Positions 47,801-59,893 of a stretch of 64,000 bases of DNA are shown one piece after another. The DNA comes from Micropterus salmoides (lineage: Eukaryota; Chordata; Actinopteri; Centrarchiformes; Centrarchidae). The position numbers and the translations under genes are program-made. The first letter of the stretch is position 1; each line of letters opens with the position of its first letter. The notes under the pieces were generated by a model, which was not told where the DNA came from, did no database searches, and saw only the letters and a list, made by a program, of their open reading frames with translations. The stretch covers positions 10,995,252 through 11,059,251 of the forward strand of contig NW_024041262.1 of assembly GCF_014851395.1 (NCBI RefSeq). Reading direction: 5' to 3'.

Positions 47801-49865
47801 GTGAGGGCTACTACACACCATCTTCCTGTTTCTCTGTCTCACACACTTGCATACAAGCTTAATCTTGCTCAGTACACACAAACACACTCATACTGACGCT
47901 AATTTTCAGTACCCCCCATCTCTTCCTTCTGTCTGTACAATAATCATTTGTCTCATCTCGACAGTCAAGCATATATTTCCACTAACCTGAATATAATTTG
48001 GAGTATTAGATTCGATATGAATGAGGTAAATAAAATAGGTTAATTCCCTTTAGTCTAAGGATGTCTATACATACAAAACCTGTCAAAACTAAAAACAAGA
48101 CATTAAATCCGTTACATAGATATTTCAAGTTTCCACAGGACCCATGGAGCAGCAAAGTCAGCAGTAGTTTGGTTGCCCCTATAAAACAGCACAGGGGTCG
48201 GCCTTTACTTACTTTGTTAACTTTTTATAAGTCACATTTGGGGAGCAGGTTAAGTTTCATGGAGCACTCAGGGGGTTTGTGTTAAAAGGTTATGCGTTAG
48301 TATGTATGTGTGTGCCAGGCTCCCAGCTTTCCTGTGCTTTCCTCCCATTGCATTCTTTAGTCATTTTCCCACCCCCCCGTGCTCTGATGCGCTGACCATC
48401 TTTCTCTTGGTGTCAGTGAGTTCAGCTGTGGCCCCTGTACCCCGTCCGCCTAATCTTCTGCCCCCACAACCATCCCAGCTTCTCTTTTCTAGCTGTTCAT
48501 GTCTCCCAGAGCACAGTCTGCTCTCTCACTCCCGCTATCTCACTCCCTGCAGTCTCTCTCATCTTTGTATCATTTTGTATTTATTTCTACAGTCCCCCTG
48601 AGCTCCTGCCCATACTAACACTTTTTTTCTCCTTTTTTCTTTTTTACTGCTACTGCCTCCCGCCTTTTCCAGTATGGCTTTTTCTCTTTTTATTTACAGT
48701 CTTTGCTTTTCTCTCTCTGCTCTACCCCCCTTTCTTCCACATCACTCCTATCCCTGCACATATGGAAACACACACAGTATTGGCTGCACAGTCAATAAGT
48801 CAGAGGGTATGGCGGGCACCTGTCAGCCACTCCCTACCTCCTCTTGCTATACACAGGCTGCTGTCATGACTGAACCTTGCAAGGAGGGTTTACATACTCT
48901 TGTTCTGTTTAAGACTCTACATGTTTGGAAATCCTATTTGCTAAATTCAAGATTCCATGACCACTGTGCAAAAAACCAAAAACAAGGTGGTTGTTATAGA
49001 GATAAGGTTTGCACCTGGCAGAAACTTTACATTAGATTCCACAGATGCCTCCTCCTCATCTCCAGCCTCCTCTGAGTTTACACAACTCTGGCTCTGTGCC
49101 TTGGGAGAAGTGAGATAAAGACGTCTATGTGCTCACAATAACAGGAGAACATGTATGCATGCACACAGCAACTCTCAACTGATAACAGAGCAGATAGGGG
49201 TTATGAGGCCTCTTCAGCACCTGTGTAACGTGGCTGTACTGATAACAGACGGCTGATGCGGGCATGCCAGTAAAGCTGATATGTGTTAGCAACAACAATT
49301 GATAGTTGACAATGTTTCACATATGGTAAGTGGTAAGAGGCAGGCCCATCATATAGGTTATCTTTACAATATGCTCAGATATAGGCTGAAGTGTTGAAAT
49401 AGGTAATTGCAACTTGTCCAGGTCATACTGATGATTAGGCAGCTCAGTAAAGCAAAGGATAATGTTAGTAGATGATTCCCCACGAAAAAGTAGTCAAGTT
49501 TGACTTGTTCCAACAATAAATTCCAGCATTAAACACTGAAAAACCCAAAAGGATGTGAAATACTCAAAATGACGTGCCTTATCATTTTCATCATCTGAGC
49601 TTAGGCTGCGAAGACCTTAGAGTGTTTTTGTTTCCTTATGTAAATCACACGAAGGTTACAAGATTGATGAACATCTTGCTTGCTTGGCAGATTCAGAGGA
49701 AGGCCAGGAGTCTCACCTTGCAACCTTCACAGGCGCTGACACCATAGTGGTACCCTGAGGACTTGTCCTGGCACACAAAGCAGGGCTTGTAGACGCGGGG
49801 TGGCGGGGGAGGCGAGGGCGGGCTTGGCACTATCTCCTCTGAGCTGGTACTCTGGGTCTCTATTG
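35570..49865 (-). CDS. rara: Retinoic acid receptor alpha, DNA-binding to C-terminal exons (5' incomplete)
   Basis: Ligand-activated nuclear receptor that binds retinoic-acid response elements with RXR. Exons (minus): 49865-49717, 42435-42294, 37249-37089, 36939-36763, 36625-36421, 36188-36030, 35766-35570. They total 1,190 bp from a phase-1 entry to TAG, encoding 395 residues. Features in order: IETQSTSSEEIVPSPPSPP end of the A/B region; first zinc finger with P-box CEGCK; second finger (CHREKNCIINKVTRNRCQYC); hinge NDRNKKKKDEKKQEC; ligand-binding domain with LWDKFSELSTKC, TIADQITLLKAACLDIL and FAFANQLLPLEMDD; helix 12 PLIQEML; Ser/Pro-rich F domain ending SSPATQSP. The hinge wording fits fish RARA (zebrafish raraa type) rather than RARB or RARG. 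The isoform-specific first coding exon is missing from my reading. The donor after 36030 reads GTCCGT, weak but in frame. Confidence 0.96.
36030..36939 (-). other. rara: rara ligand-binding-domain exon cluster
   Basis: Three exons within 0.9 kb (36939-36763, 36625-36421, 36188-36030) plus the last exon at 35766-35570 encode the whole ligand-binding domain. Short introns here contrast with the 5-kb and 7.3-kb introns around the second zinc-finger exon. Confidence 0.9.
39154..39193. repeat. (GT)n microsatellite
   Basis: About twenty GT units, preceded by a T-run, in a rara intron. Confidence 0.95.
39385..39424. repeat. (AC)n then (CCCA)n compound microsatellite
   Basis: Twelve AC units followed by four CCCA units in a rara intron. 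Confidence 0.9.
39959..39976. repeat. A-run followed by 14-bp poly-G tract
   Basis: G-rich homopolymer in a rara intron; could form quadruplex-type structure and is error-prone in sequencing. A similar G-run of about 13 bp lies near 37675-37687. Confidence 0.8.
40130..40408. mobile_element. hAT-like MITE relic
   Basis: Left end CAGGGTTCCCCAACCTTTT and right end (reverse complement) CAGTGGTTTCCAACAT are similar inverted termini of the CAGTGGTTCCCAACCT type common to hAT MITEs. The interior keeps gcttgtgacccttt. No coding capacity; no clean target duplication seen. Confidence 0.55.
41780..41822. repeat. (GT)n microsatellite
   Basis: About twenty-one GT units in the rara intron upstream of the second zinc-finger exon's donor. 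Confidence 0.95.
42436..49716 (-). other. rara intron between the two zinc-finger exons
   Basis: About 7.3 kb. This intron position, between the exons for the two zinc fingers, is conserved in RAR genes. I see no other gene, RNA gene or clear transposon in it. Confidence 0.7.
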
Positions 49866-49976
49866 CTGTGGAGAGGAGAGAGCAACAAGAGGGGTTAGTA
49901 AACACTATCAAATGGCGTGCTGACAGGCGTGCAGCATTAATCGATATCAGCGGGATAAACACAGAATCTCATGTGT

Positions 49977-49981
<5 letters not shown>

Positions 49982-50027
<46 letters not shown>
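49982..50027. repeat. (AC)n microsatellite
   Basis: About twenty-three AC units, 117 bp upstream (in gene direction) of the first zinc-finger exon acceptor. Confidence 0.95.
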
Positions 50028-50029
<2 letters not shown>

Positions 50030-50215
50030 TCTTAAACAGCCCAGTCCAGAATAATACACTACTGACAACATCTAATACAAATCACCAGAAGGGGAACTTA
50101 CTCACACTCTAACAATGTGTTTTAAAAAATAAAAAAAAAGTGCTACTTCTTGATCTGGCATTTTCAGATCCGCCACAGGAAAGACGCTGCAAATATCTTC
50201 AAAGAACAAACACTT

Positions 50216-50219
<4 letters not shown>

Positions 50220-50249
<30 letters not shown>
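50220..50249. repeat. (AC)n microsatellite
   Basis: About fifteen AC units. Confidence 0.9.
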
Positions 50250-50250
<1 letters not shown>

Positions 50251-51954
50251 ATCAAAGCACCAATGAAACCAGCCTCTGCAGAGTATTCTTATTTACTGCT
50301 GATATGATGGCTTGTGTGTGTTACAGCAAGAAGCTGCTTTGCTAGCAGTGTTCAAAGATAGGCTTTCTTCTCTTCTACAAGGTCCGGAGTTGTGCTGTTA
50401 TTTATTTTTAAATTGTGCAGCATGAATGCTTGGAAATATTAAAGGATAAAGCACTGTACCACTCAAGAGCAACAAATACCAGTAAACAGTACGAGGCTGA
50501 ATACACCGTCTTCATCCAACAAGCACTAATATGACAAACCAAACAGCATGTGGGCATTTTGTAGGCTCACATATTTAGTGTGCTTGTACACAGTAAACAA
50601 AGTGTTGTGGTATTTTAGGGAAGTAACCCGCTGTTGCCTTAATGTAATATGTATTGGACTTTGACCTCAACAACCTGTGTGTACAAAACACGACTTTTAA
50701 TCAAATATATAAAAACACACATCCACAGCACAGACCTGCACCCTGTGGCCTATGGCTGACTAAATAAGTGTATAATCTCTGTTTGCAAATGGAGCATGTG
50801 TTTTCTTCTTGTAACTAGGCTGTCGAAGTTTTCCAGTTTTTTATACTGATGCCAATATGATGCCTGAGTCAATGAACTAGGCATCAGGGGTGGTGGCCTT
50901 ACCACAAACAACCATTCAAGAACTGAGTAGTTACAGTACAAAATTAAAACTCAGAATATTTGGGATTTAAATGCTTCTGTTTACTATATGTGTGCATCAC
51001 TGCAGCCCCGTTTCTCCGCCCAGCATCACTAGCTCAACAGAAGAGGGATTGGGGAGATAGACAAGCAGCTCAGTAGGTGCCTCCAGCTCAGTGCTTGAGT
51101 GTAAATAAGCCATCTATATTTAACAGAGTGGGCTGGTTCAGCAGGCCCGTTGTACAGCTGGGAACACACCGCAGACGAACACTATGCTCGCACTGGATCC
51201 TGACACAACATCTCTAATCACACTTATACTTACAATATTAAAGCAAGGATGAGTTTTTTTCTCTCTCACACGCACGCGCCCTTTCCTATCCTTTTATAGT
51301 GACTGTGTGTGTGGGCCTCAGCTTGCCAATCTCCATGCGCATGCAGCAGATGGTGCAGAGGGAAGATTACATTCAGCGCAACCTCAATAAACCAACCTGA
51401 TGCCCAGATATGTCCAAGGCTTCCTGGAAAAAATAACAGACACAAGCACCAAGCAGACACCAAAATCTAGCCTCTCCAAAGCCTGCGTGTTATCTCACAC
51501 AGCATATCCAAGTGGGTTTCAGGTGACGGGGACAGTTAAGCTAAGCAGCAATAAAGCTCATATTGCAAGACCTTACAGTGACACCCAATCAGGCCCGCGA
51601 TATTAAGACATTTCATTTATGAGGCCCAGTTGTCATGTCACTTTCACACCATCTACAACCTTTTTCGAAAGACAAAAGGACGTCACTGACAAGCAACTGG
51701 AGTGAGACACGCTGATTATTTACTTCAGGAGACTTTATTTGTTTAACAAAGTGAGGTTCTTTTCTGAAGACGCGGGACATTTACTTGCAATCGGGGGGAA
51801 AAAGCAAACAAGATGTAGGGTGGAGATGGGATTGAGGAAAGCAGGGAGGCACAAAAAAAGGCAAAGATGTAGGAGAGACAGAGAACTATGGTGTGCTTGA
51901 GCAATAAACAAAAGGCAAAAAATACAAAACAGATGAAGTGATAAAAACGATAAC

Positions 51955-53371
51955 TTAAAGGGGCATTATGGAGTTTCCAGTGGCCACTAGCGGTGGTTAT
52001 GCTCTGTCATCGCTTGAACTGATGACAGAGCATAATCCGAAACACCTTTTTCATACAGAAATACCAAAATAAACGCAGGAACACCAGCATGCAGGCTGTG
52101 GCTTTTCTCCAGACATGTTCAGGCTCTGTTACTTTGATGTTCCCGTCTCAGAGTCAACACTGGCGCCGTACATTTCATTCAGCGCAGCGAGCGGCATATC
52201 GGCTCAATACTCCCGAAAAAAGGCAGAGTGACAGCGGCTATAGACAGACAGAGCTGGAAACTCAGGTAAACTACCACTGCAACGTTATAGTAATTGTTTT
52301 ATCAGCTGCAGGTTAAACTAATCCATGCTCGTTACATGATCACGATACATTTACTGCATTTAGCCGATGTGCTACATCGTTAGCTCGCCTGCTGCTTTTC
52401 AGCAACTATCTTTACTATCTGTGTATCTTTCCCCGGAGGCTCAGCAATGTCAGCACAGCTACATGTATTGGATGATAATTAAACGGTTAGTGAGCTGGAA
52501 TGGATATTATAATGAGAGTGTGTCACACTTTATAACAGTTAGACTGCAGTAAGTAACTTTACTGTAACTAGTGTAAGTGGATGGCTCTTCCTCTGGGTTG
52601 TTGTGACTGTTTCGTTGCAGTGTTTTATGTTATGTGGGTCATGTTAGTTACAGCGACGAAGAGGTGGAGAAGCTGTGTACCTGAGTATTGGTAAAACCAC
52701 AATAACCATTAACTGAACGTTACGAAGAAACCAGTGGCAGGTCCAAGCTACTGTAGCATTAGCTGGCTGCATCACTATAGGCTAACGTTAGTAAACAAAT
52801 CGCTCCACATTTGCTTTTTGCCGTTACATCCTTTCTTGCAGGCTAAATCCACAGTGGTACACAGTATAGTAACATGGGTGGCTTTAGTTCATAAAGTTAT
52901 GTGGAAAGCGATATAACTTTGCACTGGATAACATTAGCAACTGCTCGGCGTTAGCTGGTGAGCTAATGCGACTTTCTCTGTGTTTCTCCAGCTTTACTAA
53001 TGCTCACTTTGTTCTTAATCAACATCATCTGAACCTTTTTGGTCTGATGGGCTTCAGCACATAAACCTTTATTGTTGTTTTGTATCCTTACGTGGAGCCT
53101 GTGTTTTGCTGTGAGCCGGCTGTTTTATGGTGTTAGTGGACTGCATGTGGTTAGCTGCCGAGTTGTCGCTGTAGCACGAGAGAGGCTCGGGAGCGCGCAC
53201 AGGGCTGAATCCAACCTGGAGACCTCACATTAAAAGCAGAATAGTGGCTGATGCAAGCAACAGAGAAAACAGGTGTGTGCTTCATTTCTAAGTCAGTTTT
53301 GAGCCCATTGACAAATAAGGCAATGAAAATTTGATTTATTAAAATTAAAAACTTACATATAGCCCCTTTAA
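51955..53371. mobile_element. 1.4-kb TTAA-flanked non-autonomous transposon
   Basis: Left end TTAA-AGGGGCATTATGGAG and right end (reverse complement) TTAA-AGGGGCTATATGTAAG are matching inverted termini, with TTAA at each outer edge. The interior is non-coding and carries repeated gctaacgttag/gttagct-like words. A perfect 15-bp stem lies just inside the left end at 51997-52035. TTAA target duplication is typical of piggyBac, but the terminal bases do not match the usual piggyBac CCY start, so the superfamily is left open. Confidence 0.7.
51997..52035. other. Perfect 15-bp inverted repeat with 9-nt loop
   Basis: Arm ttatgctctgtcatc at 51997-52011, loop of nine bases, arm gatgacagagcataa at 52021-52035. 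There are no mismatches. Confidence 0.9.
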
Positions 53372-55585
53372 AGTCTTGAAAAATAACAAATGGGAGTATT
53401 TAGAAAAATCCCTAAGTGGTGTGAAGCAAAAGAGGAAAGGAGCGATATATTTGGGAGAACGTGGACAACTCACATGCTCATAATCCAAATTTATACTGTT
53501 TTCAAGAAAGAGGAGAATTATGCATACAGCAGTAAGAATACCATTTTATTTTTACTGTGGTAGAAGAGAAAATGGCTTTGGTCACAAAGTGAGCTGCGAG
53601 GGTGAGTGTGAGAAGGACGACAGATTGTGGGCAGGGAGAGAGTGTCCGTCCTTTGCTTCTCATTGCCATTTTATTAGGGTCATTACGGGCCATCTTTGCC
53701 CATGCCACTGGGCCATGCAGTCATCACACTCATGTCAAACAAATTAAACTTAAATAGAGCAGCCCTTACATAACATGGCATATTTTCTCATTAGCAAAAA
53801 AACATTCACAGTTTTCTGCGCTCTTCTGCCCCTCTTGATTACAGCCCTGCATTATTAGTGTGACCACAGAGCTATTCATCCAAGTTAAAGCTTCCTTCAT
53901 TAGAAGCGCCTAGACAAACAGATGCGCCACCCACCCAAACACATAAAAATTGTATCCATGCCTACATTTACAGAGGCTGAGGGCTTTCCTAGAGCCATAA
54001 AAAAAAAACTCATCGGTCGGACACACACACACGCACATAAACACACGCACAGAATGCACAGTCTTAATGAGAGCACCCATGGAAATCTGGGACACAAGGA
54101 CAAGAGTCTGTGAGGGGGCTGGCGACTGTAATTAAATACAATGGCTGGCTTCTGGAGCCTTGTCAAGCCGAGGCATGGAGCAAAACAATGGCAGGCCTGT
54201 GGACAGAGAGGCAGAGAGGCTCAGCAGAGAGGACAGAGCTACTTAGCCCTTCAGCAGCCCTCACCCAGGCATTATTCAACACCAGCCTGCATCCAAGCTC
54301 TCATCAACACCAACCACCATACAAGCCTGCCTATTGTGTGATCCACAAAATCATACGCACAAACACTGGAAGAACTGACTCACACTCGCCTGGAGAGCTT
54401 CCCTCGATATCCTTGCAACATGTTAACACTGGAAATGTGCGTGTCTGGCAAGGTTTCCATACCGGAGCCCCTCCAGAGCCTGCAAAGTCATCACGGTAAC
54501 TAATACTCGAGCTACAGCTAGAATATCATTCCTTTAGCCAAGAGAGGGCTAGCATGAATAGACAACAACACCCCGCTTTGCTTAGGGATACAGGAACCAG
54601 CAACCCTGAAAATAATGTTCAAATGAAAAACAGCAAGGAATCACTGATAAGGAATCTATTGTACTTTGGTGAGGAGGTGTAACACAAACCACGTGAGCGG
54701 TACGGTGCCCACAATTGTTGTTAGCCAGACACAAGGCTGGATTCAAGACTACATTCTGGCATGTTGTCAGACCAGTCCCAGAAGCGGGAGTAAACAGCAC
54801 AGGCCGTCAGGTATAACCAGCAAAAATAAACCTGACTCTGCTTTGAAATAACTTAGTTCATTTTTTGTTGACATTTTCAGTTTAGAAATCACATATTCAA
54901 TCATTTGACACAGTAAACATCCCCTCCCCACTCCCTCCCTACCCCACCCTAATAGCAGAAGTCCATTTAAAGGAGCTGATGTCTGTCTAACATCTGACCA
55001 CAGGCTACGGCTGAAACTAGCCCCTCCGCTAATTCTGCCACATAATGTATGTATTAAAAATTTAAATCCAACTATTTCTATTTCTGAATTGCTCTAAACA
55101 ATGTGTGAGCTGGCCATGAATTAACAACGTACTTATCTTATGAAACCAATTCTGAATGACAAATTTGTCAAAGCTCCGAAATATCACTATCTCAGATCTC
55201 TCCTTTGATATTTACATTGCAGGTGTGTGCATGTAAGTGTGTGTGTGTAGCACCAAGATATCTTAATAGCTTAATGTAGCATGGTGTTCTCAAACTCAGA
55301 GCCGAAGCACCGATGATTTAATTAAGTTCAAGTGTGAGTGGTCTGTAATGCCGCTCTTCAGATTCACTTTGCATACATCATGAGCCACAAGAGCACTTAG
55401 AGAAGCCGCACCCTCGCAGCGACATCCTCTATAAGCAATCACTGCATGCCTAGACTTAAATGTACAAATATGCACAAGACTGAAATGAAATCTATTCTAA
55501 TGATGAACTGGCCTGAGCTGTAATACTGACATAAGATAGCCTGGCTAACATCAGCACTTCAAAGGCATCAAGACCACAGACCAAG

Positions 55586-55606
55586 ACACACACACACACA
55601 CACACA
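55586..55606. repeat. (AC)n microsatellite
   Basis: About ten AC units. Confidence 0.85.
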
Positions 55607-57281
55607 AGCCCACCGGCTATTATCAAGCCTCCAGACTCTGGTCTGTCTCGGCCCAGTGCTGCTGAGCAGTTCTTGAGGTTCAGCTCTAGGTTAGTCCTCT
55701 GAGATTTGATTACCTTCATCCCCACTGGTTACTGGGCCCAGCTGTGAAGCATATTAATGAGATTTCGCCATCATTAGAGGGAAGCTAACTACATTAGCAG
55801 GCTGGCTGGTTGGCTGGCTGGCTGGATTGTGGTAAAGAGAACTGGAGAAAATGAAGGCAGAGGGGATGAAGGGGGAGAGGGTGAGCTTTGACAGGGTGTT
55901 CCACTTTGTTGAATCCTACTTTATCATGGACCATTGTGTTCCCCTGGCTTCTATTAGGTTATTTGGAAACACACGCTCGCCATGTGTAAGATACATGGGA
56001 GAACATCCTGTATAGAGGTCCATTTGTCTTTCCATGCAGTGAGTGTGCAGGATACACCAGACAGACCACCATGCTACAGGCTGCTACATTAAGGCTTGCT
56101 TTGAAGTCTGCTTAAATAATGAAGTGGGATGGTCAATGGAACAGGCCCTGGGACAGAGACCGCCTTGCTAAACCCTGGGAGTTGTAGTCCAATGTATCAT
56201 GCATGTCCATAAAAACAACTGGCAGCTACTTAAGAGCTTTTAAGTGCAGCAAAACAGACCAACAAGTGAGCAGAGAAGGGTATCACTCACGCACAGTGCA
56301 TGCACTTTTGCTAAATATTCAGACATTATTTCTGGTTTCCATGTCGGGAATGTGTGTAAGCAGCAGGGAAAACGATAAACACACACGAGGGGAATGCTTT
56401 GTCAGCACTCTTCAATTATTGAGGGGGGAAATGGGACTATTTCCTTGCTTACAGGGAAATCCTGCCATTCTCTAGCAAAGCGTCATAACAGCTTTCCGCT
56501 GAAAATGGATGGGGCTCCGTTTGCTGCCTTCACCCTGATTACTGACAGCAAAGCCACGCACACCATCTGAATATGAGTCGGGCTGAGGGCGGGTGTGCGC
56601 AGTCACACACTAGCAGGCAGGCACAGACTGACAGCTACAAGGAGAGTGACAGTGGGGTGTGTTTGTGTTCAAACACAGAGTGTGAACAGTTAGGCTATTG
56701 GATGGGAGAGGGGGAGGAATCTGGCGGCAGGGTAGGCAGGCATAAGTGAAAACACACACTCACACACAGAGGAAGTACAGCCAGTGTAGGTTAACATGGG
56801 GCAGGAGAGCAGACAGCGAGGCTCACGCCTCCCATATTCACTGTAACTAAATCCAGCCTTTCCACCCCCCATCTCCCGTCACTTTCCACCTTCATGTTCC
56901 TCTTATTCCTGTCCCACTTTGACATTCTCCTCTTCATGTTGCTCTCTACAACTTACATCTTATGCAAGGCCGAAAGTCATAGGAAGTCCTCTTTTACATC
57001 TGGAATACTTCAGGCTTTGGGTTTGTCTTGCAACTGTAGGCTTTGTAAAATTGTCTCATGTACACTTTTTAAGCACCGAGATGCACTAATCATTACAGCC
57101 ACAGCCAGTAAAAGGCCTTAAAATCTACCCATCATGGGAATGTCAACATTCATTCATTGTCCACCTAAACATGCAAACAAAATCACAATCGATCAACTAC
57201 AGTATTTTATTGCCTCACAGATTCAGAAGTTTCTTATGCTAGTAGGCCATCTGTCACTACTCCCACTCATACATGCATGGC

Positions 57282-57283
<2 letters not shown>

Positions 57284-57321
<38 letters not shown>
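57284..57321. repeat. (GT)n microsatellite
   Basis: About nineteen GT units. Confidence 0.95.
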
Positions 57322-57325
<4 letters not shown>

Positions 57326-59867
57326 TCAGTGAGGGCGAGTTAGGAGGATTACTGAGGATCCCCCTGCCTGGTTGTGTTCCACCTAAGCTGCTGCATGTCT
57401 AGCTTGCAGTCTATCATCTCATGTCGGAGAGAGAGAGAGGGCGAAATGGAGAGAATGCATGGAGATATTGGGTGCTGTCACTAATAATGAGTCTCCAAGC
57501 TTGCCAAGCAAAATAATGGGAACATACTTTGTGGTGTTGCACAACACCACCATTTTAGGAAAAATCAAGGTCTATATACAGAGTCATAATATATATTTTA
57601 ATTCATACATATCCACCATCACAATCTTAGTGTAAAGGATGTAAGGGCATAGATAAAACTGAAAGCATAATCTAATTCTAATATAATTTCCTGCAGCAAA
57701 TGATACATCACTTCCACTTAGGAGAGTATGTTGTGGTCAACATTTCACAGAAATGACAGCCTGCTGTTTTGCAACCATTGCAGATATTAACATTTTGCAG
57801 AGACAACACAAATTGATGTGACAGCTTGAGTTCTTAAAGGACTGTGTGGTATGTTTGAAGGCTACACTGTCCAAGATCAAAGTTTAAAGAGTAGCGCTCA
57901 AAACTGGGGCCAAGTCAATCCCCAGTCTAGAGTGTTACAGCAAGAAAAACACACTCACACATACGTGAGTGATAGATGAGGGTCCGAGCACAGGCCGAAG
58001 GGCAAGGCGGTGCAGAGTAAGGAGTCTTTCTTGCCTGTTATGACTATCTCTCCTCAACACCAGGAAAAGATGGGCCAGAAGTGGGGAAAACACCATGCTG
58101 TGTTTAGCAGGGGTAATTTATGGCATCGTTACATCTTTGTGAGTTGTAAATGTATGCAGTTCTTCTGTTTGATTGCTTTTGGGAACAACAAATGAAAACG
58201 TGCGTGCTCACTTAAATGAATGCATCTGCCTGTTTGCATATTTGAGTGCATGTTGCCTGATATGTACACTGTGCGTATGTGCAAGAGAGCCTACGCATGT
58301 AAATGTCAGCATGTTCTTGTCTAGGCCAGGTCTGGTTTTTATCAGCCCAGTGGCCCCCACCATGTTCCCAAGCCCTTCTCAAGGGGCCCAAGATAACTTC
58401 CCTCTCCATGCTGCCAGGCCTCTGAAATAACAAAACACCAGGTTTTCCTATCACCGCTGCCCCGGCAAATGGAGACAGAACTGAGAACATGTGTGGACAA
58501 ACTAGAGCGCGGGAGGGAGGGGCAGCAAGGGATCGAGCAGATGGCAAAGGTGAGGTCTACAGGGCTAGACGTGGAGCAGCAGCTTCATGTTAATCATAGT
58601 AGCTGCTCTATGCTGCTGCAGCCACATGCAAGCATTTGGTATAGTTAATAAGAAGCCTTCTAACAAATACAGAATTCACAGGACATCTAAACCACAAATG
58701 CATTTCTTAAATCCCATGAGTTTATGGATCTAATTGTGCAAAATAAAACAAAAACAGAAAAAGCAGCCAAAGACAGCCATCTTGCCGGAGAGAACCACAG
58801 GCTCCCTGGCAACAACACTCCATTGCAACCCTGAGTAACACAGTGTAACTCTACCCAGCAGCTGTCTTTGCCTGCTGACGGACATTGGGACTATGCGAGT
58901 TGGCACTTCCCCCGGGGTGACTGGAGATATGTGGCATGACCTGATGGTGTGGGACGTGGTGGTGCGCACAAGGGGGCAAAAGGCAGCCCATGTCGGCAGG
59001 GGATGCCAGGATGTGGACAGGGACAGCGGCGTGTTTTAGCAACCGGTAACACATGTCATAGTAGGGTGTGGGCATGAACACTCCAAAACATGATATCCAA
59101 TGTAAGTGTGTGTGAGGGTGTGAATGTCAAAATGTGTGTGCACGATTCACTTAGGATTCTGAACATACATCTGGTACATGGCAGGTCTATTAAGATGGTC
59201 TGACAGGCTGAGGTGTCAACGAATATGTGCTGTTTTTGTGCAGAGCTAACTGTTTCAAATGTCCTCTTGTGTATATGCATTAGGGGCGAGCCCAAAGCTT
59301 CATTACTGCAATGAGCTAAAGGCAGGGTGTTTAACTCAATGGGAGAAGCAGACTCATTATTAGCAAACCTTTTCTGTGGCTAATCCACATGACGAATACA
59401 GGCAGTGTTTGCCACAGTGGATCTGCCATTTAACATTTACGAGCTATCACACGCATACAGCAGCTGTACACCATCAGCTGAGCGACATCACTGACCCACA
59501 TTAAGAGAGAGAGGCAGGGCAAGAGAGCGCGGAGCAGGACGAGACAGGCTGCAAGAGAAACGGGGGCTGATAAAGCTAGGGAGGAGAGAGAGCACATGAG
59601 GAGAAAAGAGGAGCCAAGCTGAGCGAGAGGACGGTGACACGCAAGACAAACATTTCAAAAGCAGGCCCCAAATAAAAGCTGTGCAAACTGGCGTGTTTGC
59701 TTCTAGACACACTCCCCGCAGTGAGAAAGGGAGAAGGTGTAACCACAGTGTGACCTCCCTTTGTCAACTCTCTGTCAAAGTGAATTAATACACCTTCCCT
59801 GGAGTGACTTACAGCTGTGATACCTTATGACACATATTTCAAGATCAAGGTCAGCATTAGATCATAA

Positions 59868-59893
59868 CACACACACACACACACACACACACA
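59868..59893. repeat. (AC)n microsatellite
   Basis: About thirteen AC units. Confidence 0.9.

Larger units (their letters stand above)
49866..51954. other. Non-coding DNA upstream of the first rara exon found
   Basis: Probably rara intron. Contains two (AC)n arrays (49982-50027, 50220-50249). No A/B-domain exon recognised. Confidence 0.55.

Noticed and set aside
57531..57550. Small inverted repeat gtggtgttg-ca-caacaccac
   Set aside because: Short and isolated; expected by chance in a window of this size, with no flanking structure.
58851..59081. Minus-strand open stretch rich in His/Pro, considered as a possible rara A/B exon
   Set aside because: No match to the known A1 or A2 starts, wrong splice phase, and the end lacks a convincing donor.
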